A program made the translations under genes and the position numbers. DNA of 64,000 nucleotides from Podarcis raffonei (Eukaryota; Chordata; Lepidosauria; Squamata; Lacertidae): NCBI RefSeq assembly GCF_027172205.1, contig NC_070614.1, positions 3,315,001-3,379,000 of the forward strand, in the 5' to 3' direction. Shown here piece by piece: positions 25,207-36,964 of this stretch. The notes beneath the pieces were generated by a model. That model ran no database searches and was not told the DNA's origin. It saw nothing but the letters and a program-made list of their open reading frames with translations. Numbering within the stretch: the stretch's first letter is position 1; the number at the start of each line of letters is the position of its first letter.

Positions 25207-28200
25207 ATATGTATGTATGTATCTTTTACAATTATGCCTGACCAAGTTGAAAATTTTCACCCGGTATTAAATTCTCAGCTGTCCTTCCCCGCTAAATACT
25301 GCTAGCCTCCAATATTGTGAAGAATGGAGAAAGTGACCCCCACACTTTGAAACCTAAATCAGAGGGTGGACTGGGATGGATTTTTAGCTGTCGGCACAAG
25401 GCATCACGGGCAAGCATAGTTCTTAAGCTACCACATAACTGGAAAAAGCAGAATTATGAAAAACAAGGTATTAAAAAAATATTAAAATATATACAGGTCC
25501 CAGATTTCTTGGCACAGAATTATTAGTGCACAGTATATATACGGTAGATACTATTGATAAGCAAGAGACATAAAATTATGAACTTGGAGAAGGATTGATG
25601 TATTATCCCAGTGGAACAAAATGGTTCAGAGGACACCTCAGTCTGCCAAATTAGACTGATATGGTGAAAAATCTACTGACTGCACAAATGTATTTGGGCA
25701 CAAAGATTACTTAAATGACAATGCTCTTTCATACTGTGGTTATTTCAAAGTGGTTGTTTTAATTGTTTTGGGTGATATTTAATGTTAAAACATACAGTGG
25801 TACCTCTAGATATGAACGGGATCCGTTCCAGAGCCCCGTTCGTATCTAGAAGTAAACGTAACTAGTGACGGTGCGTCTGCGCATGAGCGCGCCGCTTTTC
25901 GCCGCTTCTGCGCATGACGTCATTTTGAGCGTCTGCGCATGCGCAAGCAGCGAAACCCGGAAGTAACGCGTCTTCAACCCAAGGTATGACTGTACTAAGA
26001 ACAGGCACACTGAAATGGAAAGTCCACTAATTTCAATGAGTCTACTCTGATTATAATGAACATTGAATATCAGCCACTGTAATTCTAACTTTTTGTAAGA
26101 GACCCTAGGAGCCTGTTGAAAGGCAGGTTATACAGCCCTTAAATAAAATAGATAAATATCAAGGATTCTCAAGTGCTCAATACAACGTCCTAGAGTACTA
26201 TCATCTCATACTGCTGATGGAGGCCACAGCTGAGACACTTCCATGCCCAAGGCCATCTGGTGACTTTGTGACTAAGGCTAGACTTGAACCAGTGATTTGC
26301 TGGCTCATACTCTTAGCCACCAAAGCATACATCAGACTGTCGAAGAAGCATCCTCTGAACCATTCTGGATCCGAAATGGTGTTATGGCAAGTTTATTCTA
26401 TTCCGAAAATAGGGACTGTGTTAGTTAGGTTAAACACTTCCCTCAGTGGAGAGTTCTAAAACACAATTTACCTTCTGTAAGAAGAAGGCCTGCATTTTGC
26501 AGGGAACACTGTGCCGAGCAAGAGGAAAATGCAATTAAGAATTTCCAAAGTAATACAAGAAGCTCACTTAACTGTCAGAGATAATTCAAAAGTGCATTAC
26601 AGGGAACCAAGGGAAACTTGTTAAAAATTGTCATGTCAGTATTGAACCACGGGTGGGGAACCTGTGGCCCACTGAATGTTGTCAGACTACAATTCTGGGC
26701 TCCTCTGGAAGGAAGGTTGGGATATAAATTCAATTAATAAAGAAACTCCCTGACCATTGGCTATGCTTACAGGAGCTAATGAGGGCTGGTCCAAGAATAT
26801 TTGAAGGGCACCTTATGCCTCTTCTATATAGATAGATAATATATCTGATTGGAACATGACATTTGTAATTTTGTCATAACTACAGGCTTCACATCAGTTA
26901 CTTAAGGAATCCACTCAGAAATAGCCCTGGTTGTGAACACTCAGCAAGATCCCCAAGACTGTGTTTTGAAAGCTCATATTCACTAGGCAACTGGCAGACA
27001 CAGGATCACAGCACCAAACAGATCTTAACGTCACCAACTCCGAGTTGGTGGTGTGAGAAAAACATTACAGTAACATTCAAATCAGATCTCACCATCTTTC
27101 CTTTTTACCTTAAGTCAGCTTACGTCTCCTCTCCAGGAATACGTTGTCCAACTATTCAAGGTTTTAAGAGGTGAAGTTAGCAATACACCTTGAGTTACAA
27201 TAACATTTGAATATTCAATTAAAATAAAGTTCATCAGTAAAGATAATTTAATGCTTGGGGTGCTTGTGCAAGACCCTGTCACCAACTGCAATTTAAGGGC
27301 TTGGCGATAGCAACATCTTGCAGAGGGAGCCTAGTTCATTATTCATTTGGAATATTTTCAGATGGGCTATTTCAATTCAGAGCTAGTTTGGGACTTTGAT
27401 ATCTAAAGAACCTCCCTCTACCCATATGAACCTGTCTGCATGCTTCAGTCGCCAGAGGAGATTCTGCACCTCACTACCATCAGAGGTGCATCTTGGTGGT
27501 TGTGGCCAAGCTATGAAACTAGTCTCTGCCTTGAGAAATCAGGTCGGATCACTTTATCTTCAGGCTTCAATTACCAACAATATTATTCTAATGAATTTTC
27601 AGTAAGGCATTCTTGAATGTGTTATCTATTCTCAGTGTGGTGTCCCTGTTGCTTTTTATTTTCTGGATTTTGTTGCTTTTACAATTATAATTTTATGATC
27701 ACTGCTTTTTTAGGGGTGGGAAGGCAATTTCTCCCTGATCTGTATCAAGCTGTATCTCACATAGTTGTTGTAGAACCTTCTTACGATCCATATTGGCCAG
27801 TGTGGTCCAACAGGTATTTTGGACTTGGGCCAGAGTTCATTCCTTTTTCACTCAGGCCTGGCTCCCTGGATGGTTTGTAGGCAAGTCGATCTCAGTTCTC
27901 CATCTTACAGTGGGAATAACTAGCCTACATCACAGAACTATTGTAGTGACGAAGAGGACTGCTACATTAGTGATAATGAAATATAAAAATGTTGGGATGG
28001 GTTCATCTGTTTGGACTTCAATTGCATCTTCCAGTTTGTGCCCTTCCATACAACTCTGCATTATTAATTATTATGGTAAACACTACATTATGCAACCCCC
28101 AAGGTCTATGTCGTCTTAAAACATTCCAATAAAAATCATTTCCAAGTGAAGAATTTGATCTTTTTGAATTGCACCAAGTACAGATTAAGCAAATACTTCA

Positions 28201-31200
28201 ACTACTTTAGGCTACTGGAAAAACTTTTCAGATTTTACACAGCATGTAAAATCAGCATTACTTTTTAAAGGCCTTTTTTTAAACCAATGTAAGTCAAATA
28301 AAAATACTAAGTCACATCCCTTTCAGTTGAGCAGTGTAACTTTTTCAGAGATTTTCCAGTTCAAAATTTTATGGAAAACCCACATTACCCCCTCTTAAAG
28401 ATTTTATATGCTGTAAGTGCTTTGAAATGTTTTTTAGTTGGTTCCTAATTAGCTTTACAATATCTCAAATATGTTTTTATTCTTTTTTAATATTTTGATG
28501 TTTGCTGCGCTGGGTTCTTTTGGAAGAAAAAAGATGAATGGATATTTAGTTAACTAAGTAATAAATTTATAACATCTCTAGGTTTAGTTATTCAATGGTC
28601 AGAACATAAATTAGTCCAATATTTGAAAGAGAAAATAGGTTTTTAAAGGTTACAAAACTAGTATTTTCATCTTCAAAATATTTTGAAAAGCTCACAAAAA
28701 CCAGTTATCTAATTATTTAAATGTGCAACTTTATTTTAGCAGTCTTACAGACACCCCCTCGTATCTGCAAAGTCTAGCTAATGAAGTTGCATAAGCACAT
28801 CAATTCATTTTTCTAAAGTTACTAATGCATGTTTAAACAAGTTCTTCAAGTATAAATGAGGAACACAATGACTGGCTATTAACACAAAAGTGTTTGATCT
28901 CATTCTCCTAGCTCTGTTGGAGCTAGAATGTAATTAATCATGACTTTCAGTGTGGTATTCAGATAATTTTTATTCAGAGAAGACCCACTGAAATTAATGA
29001 ATAGGACTAAGATCCATTAATTGCAATGGGTCTACTCTGAATAAAAATTAGCTGAATACCTAAAGGAATGAATGATTTGCAACCCATAAATAAGGTTCTA
29101 AAATATGTATTCTAAGAAATGATAAAAGGAATGGAAGTTTTGGCATTTAAACGTTTGATCTACTTGTAAGCTGTCTAGGGACATTTTACAAATGTTTTGT
29201 AAAAAATAACTAGTTATAGGAAAGTATCTCCCAATTTCTTTGTGGACAAAAAGAGCTAATATTTAATGTGCACACTGTAATAAATGAAAACCTGAATCTG
29301 ATTTTGTAGTTAGTCTTCCTAACCTACAATACACTGACAAAAGCCTAGTTCTCTTAAAGCTATTGAAGCCCGAGCCAGTGTAATAGACTGTACTTCAAAT
29401 GGACCCAGAATCCCACAAGCTTAGCAGAAGAAAACCTCTCACATTATAATCTAACAGCTTAAGTTATTATTTCTGTGCAAGAAAGAACAGATACACTCAT
29501 GAGGAACATGTTATGTACCTATTTTGCTGCATGTGTACAAGCTGTGATGCCCTGCAGACTTCTATCATGTATACCTTTGGTGAAACAGACACATTCTGCC
29601 AATTGTGATGTTACGATAAACACAATGCAAATACTTTCCTACAGAGAAGCAATATTGGTGTGGGGAAATCACTGTGCATGAAATGGTCCTTCCAACTTTT
29701 AAAAAGGTTTTTAAAAAAATAAATAAATAAAAACAGGATTCACTTTTCTTTGTCTTTTCTGCCATTTGTGAGCAAAACGTTAAACATATGTAGAAGAAAA
29801 TGTTTTGCTTCTATGAGGACAAATTGCATTTGAATTTGTAAGTTTGGGGCGCTAGTCTGGAGGAGTACATGAGAAGTTCCAAATGTGCAAGAAAGCTATT
29901 TTTCTTTAGAACACTAGCAGCTCATCTACACAGCTTTGAAAGGTGCTTATTCCTGCCTCCTTTCCAGAGTTCTGGTACCATCTTCCCAGTTAGTGGAAAG
30001 GGAAACTGCTGTTCAAAATGCCTCTGATGCATGAGGGCAACTGTATGTATACAGGCTTACCCCCACTTACGGGTGTTCTACTCGCGCACAACTGTGCATA
30101 TGTGCAGCGCCAGAAAATAAATAAATAGAATCATACAAGGAAATGGTGGGAGAGAGCTAGAGAGTCTTCATGCCTCGTAAAGAGGCCCTCTCCAGAGCCT
30201 GAAGAGGATGTCAGTGAGGGCAGAGGAAGCCCCAAAGAGACCTGAGGTGCAGTGGGGCTTTGTTCAGGCTGCTCAGCCTCCCCACCTAACAGCTGACACA
30301 TGGGGCAGTGTAGCAGCCACTGCTGTCCCACACATCCTCCAGCCGCCCCCAGAACTTCAACTAGTTGAAGAGAGAGAGAGTTGTGTGGAGAGCTGGAGAG
30401 TAGGGGAAAACAGGCATTTAGAGGCTTTTTAGAAGGTGCTCCCCACTTGACGTGATTTCCCTTATGCACAAACCCCTGCGTGAGTGGGGGGACGGCTGTA
30501 CCGCTTTTCTGGAGTGGGAGCCTTAGTAAACTGAATACAGTGAATAATTTGATAAATGATAATTGGATGCCTTATGCAGAATGTGTATATGGAACTATTG
30601 TTTTTGTGTTACAGAAAATGGGCAGTGTAACAGATACTTATCTAACAGTGGGGAAACAAGAGGTTCATAAAAAAGTCCTAAAAAGCCATTAATTTGGTGT
30701 CTACTAAGTGACTAGGAAAGCCTACTATTCCGAAGCCAATATTACTTAAAAGTACAACTAAACGTTCTTTCAGAGATCAACAACTTATTGCTATAATTCT
30801 TTACTCACAATGGCATCAATTTGTTCCAGAATCTTCATAAACTGTTCAGCAGTTCCCTTGATCCGCTTGTCCAACTGGTTAAGAGCTTCAGTTTGAAGAT
30901 TCTTTGCTAGAAATCCCTGTATGGAAATTGTAATTTCTCATAAAAAATTATTCATAGCATACCTGAAGACATCTTATCTAGATAATATAATTTATCATGT
31001 TGTTTATCAAAATACTATTATACACCCTTTATTATTTTGAAGGATTAAAGGAGGAGTCAAGAAATAGCTAGAGCATTTTTCTAGAAGAGGAATAAATATC
31101 AAGATTGAGGTAAATTCATTTAAATTAGGAAATATAGTATCAACAATTAAAAATTATAACGCTAGGTAAACTATTGAAATAGATAGATTCTTTATTGTCA

Positions 31201-34200
31201 TTACACACGTGCAACATTGCACAAGAAATCAACTTACTTTTTGAATACCTCCAAGCTCTTTATTAACATCTTCTATTTTTTTTGCTATTTGTTCCACAGA
31301 TTTCTCCAAATCTTTCAATTTCTTTAATTCAGTCTCTTCTTCTGGACTATTCTGGGTAATTTAGAACAAGATGGCACAGGTTTACATCAATCCTAACATT
31401 TATGATACATTTATTCTAGCATACATTAACAAAGATTTAGAAGCTTGCTATTACTCCATTCAGCACCCTCGCTTCTCTCTACTTCTAACAGTTATCAATT
31501 TTCTTCGGGTTTTTTTTTAAATCAATAGACTGACTATTTCAGTGGATGTGCAACCAAGTAAAGATGGTTACTGCTGTTGGCAAATACTAATATGTACCTA
31601 GAAGTTATTATTTTATGTTCTTCGGCAAAAGAAAACAGTATCCAAAGCAGTAACATACAGCTACAGTTAAGATTTTGGAAGATGAATGCATTTTAAATTG
31701 CGTCGTTAGGAAAAGGAGGGGTTCCTTTTCAAAAAGCAAGTTTGTTTAGATCAGGGGTAAAGAATATGTGGTCCCCCAGATGTTGCTGGACTCAATCAGC
31801 TCCAGCCAGCCTGGCCAATGCTCAAATATGATATGAGTTGTACTCTAACCACATCAAGGGGCACCGGTTCCCCACCCCAATCTAGATGATTTGGGTTCCT
31901 TCCAGTTCTGTTTGAGAGAGAAGGATTGTCACAGATATGCAAGGCACATAAAAATTTCAGTAGAGAACAGAGAGTAGGAACAAGTACAGCAAAACAAGGT
32001 TATTGGTTAATTAATGCTCCATTATTTGAAGATGTTTTGCATACTGCCCTGTGAACGATTTTTTAAAAGGCAAAATAATACATTTTAAGATAAACAGAAC
32101 AAAAGAAGAGCAACATGGGAAGAACAGAGAGGACAGAAGGCAGAAAAGACATTAGAAAAAGGGGAAAGAATCCACAGCAAGTTAGGCACTAAGTCCCACT
32201 AAAATCAGGGGCTTGAGTGGAAGAGCTGCTTCTAAATTAGTGGAGGAGTATTGCAGGATAGCTGACACTAAATCTAGAGAAGTTCATCTGCTTGTGCAAG
32301 CTCCTTTTCAAAATCTTTTTGTGATCCACTAGGGTTTATGTGCTGCAGCCTTCCTTATTTGCCACCTCTCATCCTGTAACACATTGCAGTGCTGCATGGA
32401 GAGACATCGTCTGCTCATGCTTGTGCAAGAGGCTGTGCAGCAGTGCAAATAGTGGATCCAAGCCAGGGATCGGATAAAACTACCCCCTCCAAAAGTGAAA
32501 AAACGGGGAAACAACAGCATGGTCAGTTTTCCTTACTGGAGAGCAAGGAGAAAGTGCTCTGCGCTTGAGAATAAATAGCAAGTGAGCAAATGTCTTATTG
32601 AATACCAAGGGGGGGAAATATTACTTCTCATATTAGGAAGCACAACGATACATGTTCATCCATGTGTGTTTGTGTGTGTGGAGGGAGGGAGGGAGAGAGG
32701 GAGAGAGGGAGAGAGAGAGAGACAGCCTTCATAAAATGAAAGTTACCCTTTTTCCAATCAGCATGACTTTACAACCGTTTTTAACTCCAAATGTTGCCAA
32801 AGGCTGTTCCATTTCTTTCAGGGATTTTCCTAGGAGGAAAAACAAAGAAACCTACAAATTTATTTTGGGAAACTTCAGCAAACAAAACGAAGAGTTCAGT
32901 TTTACGTTCATTTACAAATATGGAACAACTTGCATACCTTTTATACACCTATACCAGCATAAAGCTGAAAGCATCACCTGATTAACATAAAAGGCTCCAC
33001 AAATGCTCCGTTGTTGATATTGATACAAGGTATCACTTGGAAGCCTATGGTACACCTTAATGAGATAACAACAGTCGTTCATAGATTTCAAAATTCACAT
33101 TCGAAGGTCTTTGTGGTCTCTCTGAGCCAGTTGCCCAGCTGTCCAAGCACCCACTGACATCACAGCAGAGGAGCTATGACACCTCAGACTGCCAAAGTAT
33201 ATTGTGACATCACAGAGAATCAGCTGCTTATACTGGAACAGGCTGTACTCATTAAACATAATTTTTAAGAGGCCTATTTATTGGATAAAATATCCAGCTT
33301 AGTTCTCTTTAAAAGGAAAGCACAAAACAAAACTTTTTCAAAACAAAACAGAAACAGAAGACAAATGAAATCATCTGAAAAGGTTTTTAGCGTTACTTTG
33401 ATACTCAGTTTAATAAAATAAAATAAAATTCAACAATTGGCAAGAGCCAGTTATTCTTCTCTCATAGGTTCCTAATACCTTAAAATGGTTACGAGAATCC
33501 CAGAAATTAGTGCAGCAGTAATACCATTCATGTTCCTTTTTCAAACTACATGCACTATAATAAATTTGAAACATTAAAACCGACCCAGCACACTGTAACC
33601 CATTAATGTGAACAGAGCCCACCATCCGTTATAGCTCTTTATCATGGGCTCAACAAGCCTCTCATATCTCCTGTGTAATGCATGAAACTGTAAAAAAGGG
33701 GAGGTGTGCCAAATATCATACATGCCTAGTAGGCTATGTTCAGGTTGATGAGCCAAAAGTTGTGTAAGGTTGACGCAAATACACAGTGCCTGGGCAAATA
33801 TATTAGTAAGAAAAACAGAAGAATGAATATTGGTGATTAATTGTTCTCTCTCACTATACATGCATGTACTTCAGCATGTGATAAATAAAACTCACTTTGT
33901 AGTTTTAACTGATTCATGATCTCTTCTCTGGATGAATCAATTTTAAAAAAGAGATGAAATTAGCATAGCTATTCAGCAAAAATAAATCCTCACCCAATTG
34001 TATATGGTTATTTAAGACCAGTTCTAACTGATATTTTGCATGTAATCCTATACACGTGAGAGTAAGCCCCATTGTACTCAGTGGGGCCTAATTCTGAGTC
34101 GCCATGCATAGGATTGTGCTGCAAATATAGAAAGATTACTTACCTTTATATATCAGTTTCTGAAAAGAAATTGGAACTCCAGTTACTTGTTCAATTAAGA

Positions 34201-35913
34201 GAGCCATATCACGTACTGTTGGCTGACTGTCTTCTTCTTGAGAAGCAACCTGAAGACTGTGTTTTTCACTACCTGAAAATACCATAATGAAAATATACTC
34301 AGATTACAAACTGGGTTTAGCTCAGCCCATATGTGCTGCAAACTACAGTCTTACAAGCAAGTATTTAAGAAATAAAGTTTACCTAACATGGAGATAGAGC
34401 AACGGGGTAAAGCTTCACACATGAAAGGTTCAACCATAAACATACTCAGAGTAGGCCTATTGAAATAAATGGGTGTGGCTAACTTTAAGTCCATTGATTT
34501 CAGTGGGTCTATTCTGAGTATGATGACTTAGTTGAACATGGCCCCTAGCGTACACTCCCAGGGCTCAGCCTTTGCCATCCTGGTGCCTTTGAACTACAAC
34601 CCCATCAGCCACAGCCAGCACACAACAAAGAAGGCTGGTGTGAACCCAAAGGCCTCTCAACCCACATCGGGGTCTCTGCCTGCATCCCTCAAAGACTGTT
34701 ATCCACTGGCCAGTCTTTATTACTGACCCCAGGAGAGCCATGAAGGTGCTTCTCATCCCTGAATTCACTGAACAGCCAGCTTGCATTACCCACATTTATC
34801 AGATTGTGCTGCAGAGGTTCTCTTACTGACCTTTCTCCTAGTAAAAAACACGTATATATAGTGGCTGATAATACAAGAGAATGACTTTGAATGTCTTGAG
34901 CCATTTGTATATACCGCATTTTTCGCTCTATAACACGCACCCGACCATAACACGCACATAGTTTTTAGAGGAGGAAAATCCGTAGGCATGCCACCCGTAG
35001 GCATTTCCTCCATAACACGCACAGACATTTCCCCTTACTTTCTAGGAGGAAAAAAGTGAGTGTTATGGTGCAAAAAATACGGTAATTTCAGTGGCACTTC
35101 CAAAAAAACTTCAGTTCAATATCCTCTCCCCACCCCCTTAAAACAGATTTTGGGAAGAGGGCAAGAACAGTTTGCTTAGGGTCACCCTGCTGACCTCATT
35201 GCAGAGGTAAAATTCAGTCTCTTTACAGTCTCTTTGAGTCATCCGTTGCCCAGCTGTCCAGGCACCCGCTGACATCACAGCAGAGAAACTATGACACCTC
35301 TGGCTGCCAAAGGATATTATGACATCACAGAAACTGGCAAGAGCCGGTTATTCTTCTCATAGGTTCCTAATACTGTGCACATTCACCCATGCTCTGAGGC
35401 ACTCTGGCCTTGGAACCTCCTGGGTTTCAGGAATGGGGTCAAGCAATGCAATGCGTGTATGTAGGAAAGCACACGTACAAATGCACGGGTGGATGTGCGT
35501 ATGCATGAATGAATGCACGGGTGGGTGGATAGATGCATGAATGCACATCTGCACGGGGGGGCGGATGGCTGGATGTGGCGCGAAGGCGTCTGTGGGGGCC
35601 CGTCTGCGTGTGCCGCCCACCCCTCCGCCCCCTCTCTCATCTCCTTCCCTCAGCGGGGCGACATCCACGGGGGAGGGCGGCCCTCCGGGGCGGGAGCGGC
35701 TGCCGGGGCACAAGGGCCGGGGTGGACGGGGAGGCCGCCCCTTCCCCGCGCCGAGCCCCGCTCGCCTCCGGGCTCCCTCCGCCCGCCGCGGCGGAGAGAG
35801 GCTCCGCTAGGCCCGAGCCCCGGCCTCGCCCCCGCCCCGCCCGCCGCGCTCTCACCGTAGGTGACGGTCACCGTCAGGGCCGAGCCCCCGCCGCCGCCGC
35901 CGGGCACCGCCAT
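22623..35913 (-). CDS. BAG1: BAG1, BAG-domain Hsp70 co-chaperone, seven exons
   Basis: BAG1 is a nucleotide-exchange factor for Hsp70/Hsc70 that couples it to the proteasome and binds anti-apoptotic and signalling partners in cytosol and nucleus. Coding exons: 35913-35856, 34272-34144, 32829-32747, 31351-31238, 30916-30809, 23809-23747, 22712-22623; total 645 nt, 214 residues, all introns GT-AG and all phases consistent. Exons 1-3 encode the ubiquitin-like domain (LTVTVTYG, then [16 protein letters not shown], ending VMLIGKRNSP across the exon 3/4 junction). Exons 4-7 encode the three-helix BAG domain ([48 protein letters not shown]; terminal KNMALAE). Human ends NFALAE. The start ATG heads a Gly-rich stretch. 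It corresponds to the short isoform; the hexapeptide repeats of the human longer isoforms are not seen. Intron 5 is 7 kb. Confidence 0.95.
25115..25222. repeat. compound (TA)n(GT)n(TA)n microsatellite
   Basis: Pure dinucleotide tracts in BAG1 intron 5, ending in a few GTAT units. Likely highly variable in length. The overlapping open frames of Tyr/Ile and Val/Cys are artefacts. Confidence 0.95.
25795..25992. mobile_element. Tigger/pogo-like MITE, copy 1
   Basis: Left end CAGTGGTACCTCTAG preceded by TA; right end is a decayed inverse (GGTATGACTG) followed by TA. The interior is GC-rich. It shares its left terminal inverted repeat with copies at 39842, 47312, 61232 and 62850. In BAG1 intron 5. 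Confidence 0.65.
26649..26820. mobile_element. hAT-like MITE, rearranged
   Basis: GGTGGGGAACCTGTGGCCCACTG followed by GTTGTCAGACTACAA is the left part of the short hAT-like repeat also seen at 31754. Its middle (GACCATTGGCTATGCT) resumes after an unrelated insert of about 45 bp. Confidence 0.5.
28954..29060. mobile_element. palindromic MITE (GGGTCTACTCTGA family)
   Basis: The arms are near-perfect inverted copies: GGTATTCAG at the left end, CTGAATACC at the right end, with CAATGGGTCTACTCTGAATA and its complement toward the middle. The whole 107 bp would fold into a hairpin. Related palindromes lie at 34038-34123 and 34428-34537. Confidence 0.7.
30052..30498. mobile_element. Tigger/pogo-like element (CAGGCTTACCCCCACTTACG type)
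   Basis: Left end CAGGCTTACCCCCACTTACG; right end, read inward, CAGCCGTCCCCCCACTCACG; flanked by TA on both sides (30050-30051 and 30499-30500). About 447 bp with no transposase frame. In BAG1 intron 5. Confidence 0.65.
31754..31882. mobile_element. hAT-like MITE
   Basis: Begins CAGGGGTAAAGAATATGTGG, includes CCCAGATGTTGCTGGACTC, and ends GGTTCCCCACCCC. Flanks TTTAGAT and TCTAGAT resemble a diverged 8-bp duplication. In BAG1 intron 3. Confidence 0.6.
32681..32722. repeat. (GGGAGA)n / (GA)n simple repeat
   Basis: Purine-rich tandem tract preceded by a short (TG)n. It ends about 25 bp from the 3' boundary of BAG1 exon 3 (32747), on the intron 3 side. Confidence 0.85.
33114..33480. repeat. duplicated segment, copy A (in two blocks)
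   Basis: Blocks 33114-33218 (TTGCCCAGCTGTCCAAGCAC, ACATCACAGCAGAG) and 33439-33480 (GGCAAGAGCCAGTTATTCTT) both recur, adjacent to each other, at 35228-35374. Roughly 90 percent identical by eye. The 220 bp between the blocks is absent from copy B. Confidence 0.7.
34038..34123. mobile_element. palindromic MITE (CCTATGCATAGGATT family)
   Basis: The left arm TGTAATCCTATACACG is inverted at the right as CATGCATAGGATTGTG; in the middle AAGCCCCATTG faces CAGTGGGGCC. It abuts the BAG1 exon 2 boundary at 34144, with about 20 bp between. Confidence 0.6.
34428..34537. mobile_element. palindromic MITE (GGGTCTACTCTGA family)
   Basis: Ends GTTCAAC and GTTGAAC; the arms contain ACTCAGAGTAGGCCTATTG and its imperfect inverse CAGTGGGTCTATTCTGAGTA. 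Same family as 28954-29060. Confidence 0.65.
34914..35082. mobile_element. MITE with CCGTATTTTTCGC-type inverted ends
   Basis: Left end CCGCATTTTTCGCTCTATAA; right end read inward CCGTATTTTTTGCACCATAA; flanked by TA on each side. The interior repeats ATAACACGCAC several times. A widespread vertebrate MITE type. In BAG1 intron 1. Confidence 0.65.
35228..35374. repeat. duplicated segment, copy B
   Basis: Matches both blocks of copy A (33114-33480) joined directly, so copy B lacks about 220 bp or copy A gained it. In BAG1 intron 1. Confidence 0.7.
35480..35575. repeat. degenerate GTGxATGCATGAATGC minisatellite
   Basis: Imperfect short tandem units built on ATGCATGAATGCAC and GGGTGGATG, just left of the BAG1 CpG island. 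Confidence 0.6.
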
Positions 35914-36060
35914 GCCCCGCTTCGCCCTCACGGAGCCCACGCCGAGCGCCGCCCTCCGGCGCCGGAAACTGCCGGCCGGGGAAGGAGGAGGCGGAGCAGC
36001 CGGAGCCCGACGAGAGAGGCGCGCCGCCGGCCCCGAGGACGGGATAGACGCCGCTGGCTG
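35560..36060. promoter_or_regulatory. CpG-island promoter of BAG1
   Basis: CpG-dense block spanning BAG1 exon 1 (start at 35913) and the start of intron 1. On the upstream side GC-richness stops abruptly at about 36060, where AT-rich LINE sequence begins. The frame upstream of the ATG stays open for about 55 codons without an in-frame ATG. Confidence 0.7.
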
Positions 36061-36069
36061 GCTCGCTTC

Positions 36070-36720
36070 TTCATTTACCTACTTTTAAGTATTATTATTA
36101 TCTTATTATCATTCATTATTATTCCCTATTATTATTTATTGTCTTGTTTTTATTCTTATACCGCGCCCCCCTTACAGGGGCCGAAGGCGCTTGTCCTGAT
36201 TAAAAATAAGATCAGCTAAGAAACGTTTGGGGTGGATGGGAAACTATTTTTCAAGCACCCTTTACAGTATTATTAATTCAATGTATATACTGCTCTTCTT
36301 ACCAAGATCACAGGGCGGTGTGCAACATTAAAAATGTAATTCATATGGTATAATTAAAAACAACAACCAATAAAGCAATTACAAGAAATCACCACAGCAC
36401 TCTTCCCTACCCTATTTAAAAGGCCAGACTGTTCAATGGCTGAAGGCCTGGGGGAAGAGGAGTGTGTTCACCTTGGGCCTAAGATGTAGCCAAGGCGCCA
36501 GGCCAGCCTCCCTGGGAAGAGCATTCCACCATGAGGAGCCACCACAGAAAAGGCCATTCCCCCCCTTGTCTCCTGGGCCTTGGATGACAAGTGCAGGGTT
36601 CTGGTTGGTTCGTATGCAGAGGTATTGAGGTCCTGAGCTGTGTAACAGAATTAAAACTATATAAAACTATTTGAAAACAGGAATCACAACAAAAGCAGTG
36701 CAGCACCAGCCCTTTCATTA
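36070..36720 (-). mobile_element. CR1/L2-type LINE fragments, inverted
   Basis: An (ATT)n tail and TACCGCGCCCCCCTTACAG at 36085-36180 is an inverted LINE 3' tail. A second piece from about 36240 to 36620 includes CCTCCCTGGGAAGAGCATTC, the complement of the CR1/L2 stretch encoding the conserved AF-V-(A)-P-LWN-LP end of ORF2. They begin within 10 bp of the edge of the BAG1 CpG island. Confidence 0.55.
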
Positions 36721-36790
36721 GAAGCAGCCCGTTCCTAAAAGCCTGTTGGGAACAAGGGGGTTCTACAGTACACTATTATTTTTGTGATTA

Positions 36791-36865
36791 CAGGCAACTC
36801 TTGACTTACGCAGGGGTTACATTCCAAGGAGTGCACATACATTCAAAACATATTGGCAGGTGAGA
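36791..36865. mobile_element. Tigger-like end fragment
   Basis: CAGGCAACTCTTGACTTACG followed by CAGGGGTTAC, preceded by TA, resembles the end of the element at 30052. The other end was not found. Confidence 0.4.
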
Positions 36866-36964
36866 CTGCCATTCTTTTTTCTCCAGACACCTGCCATTTA
36901 GGTTTTTCTGCCAAGCAGGTAAAGCTGAATGCACACAACTTAAATGTGTATCTACAGTATTATT

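Noticed and set aside
25038-25305. Tyr/Ile-Val/Cys repeat frames
   Set aside because: Translation of a (TA)n(GT)n(TA)n microsatellite.
26474-26511. Possible extra BAG1 exon with good AG and GT borders on the minus strand
   Set aside because: Exons 5 and 6 already join in phase to the known BAG1 sequence; the piece encodes nothing conserved.
27390-28130. Cluster of plus-strand frames in BAG1 intron 5
   Set aside because: No recognisable protein family or repeat ends; composition is ordinary intronic.
35533-36219. Arg/Pro-rich plus-strand frame of 228 codons
   Set aside because: Antisense shadow of the BAG1 CpG island running into a LINE tail.
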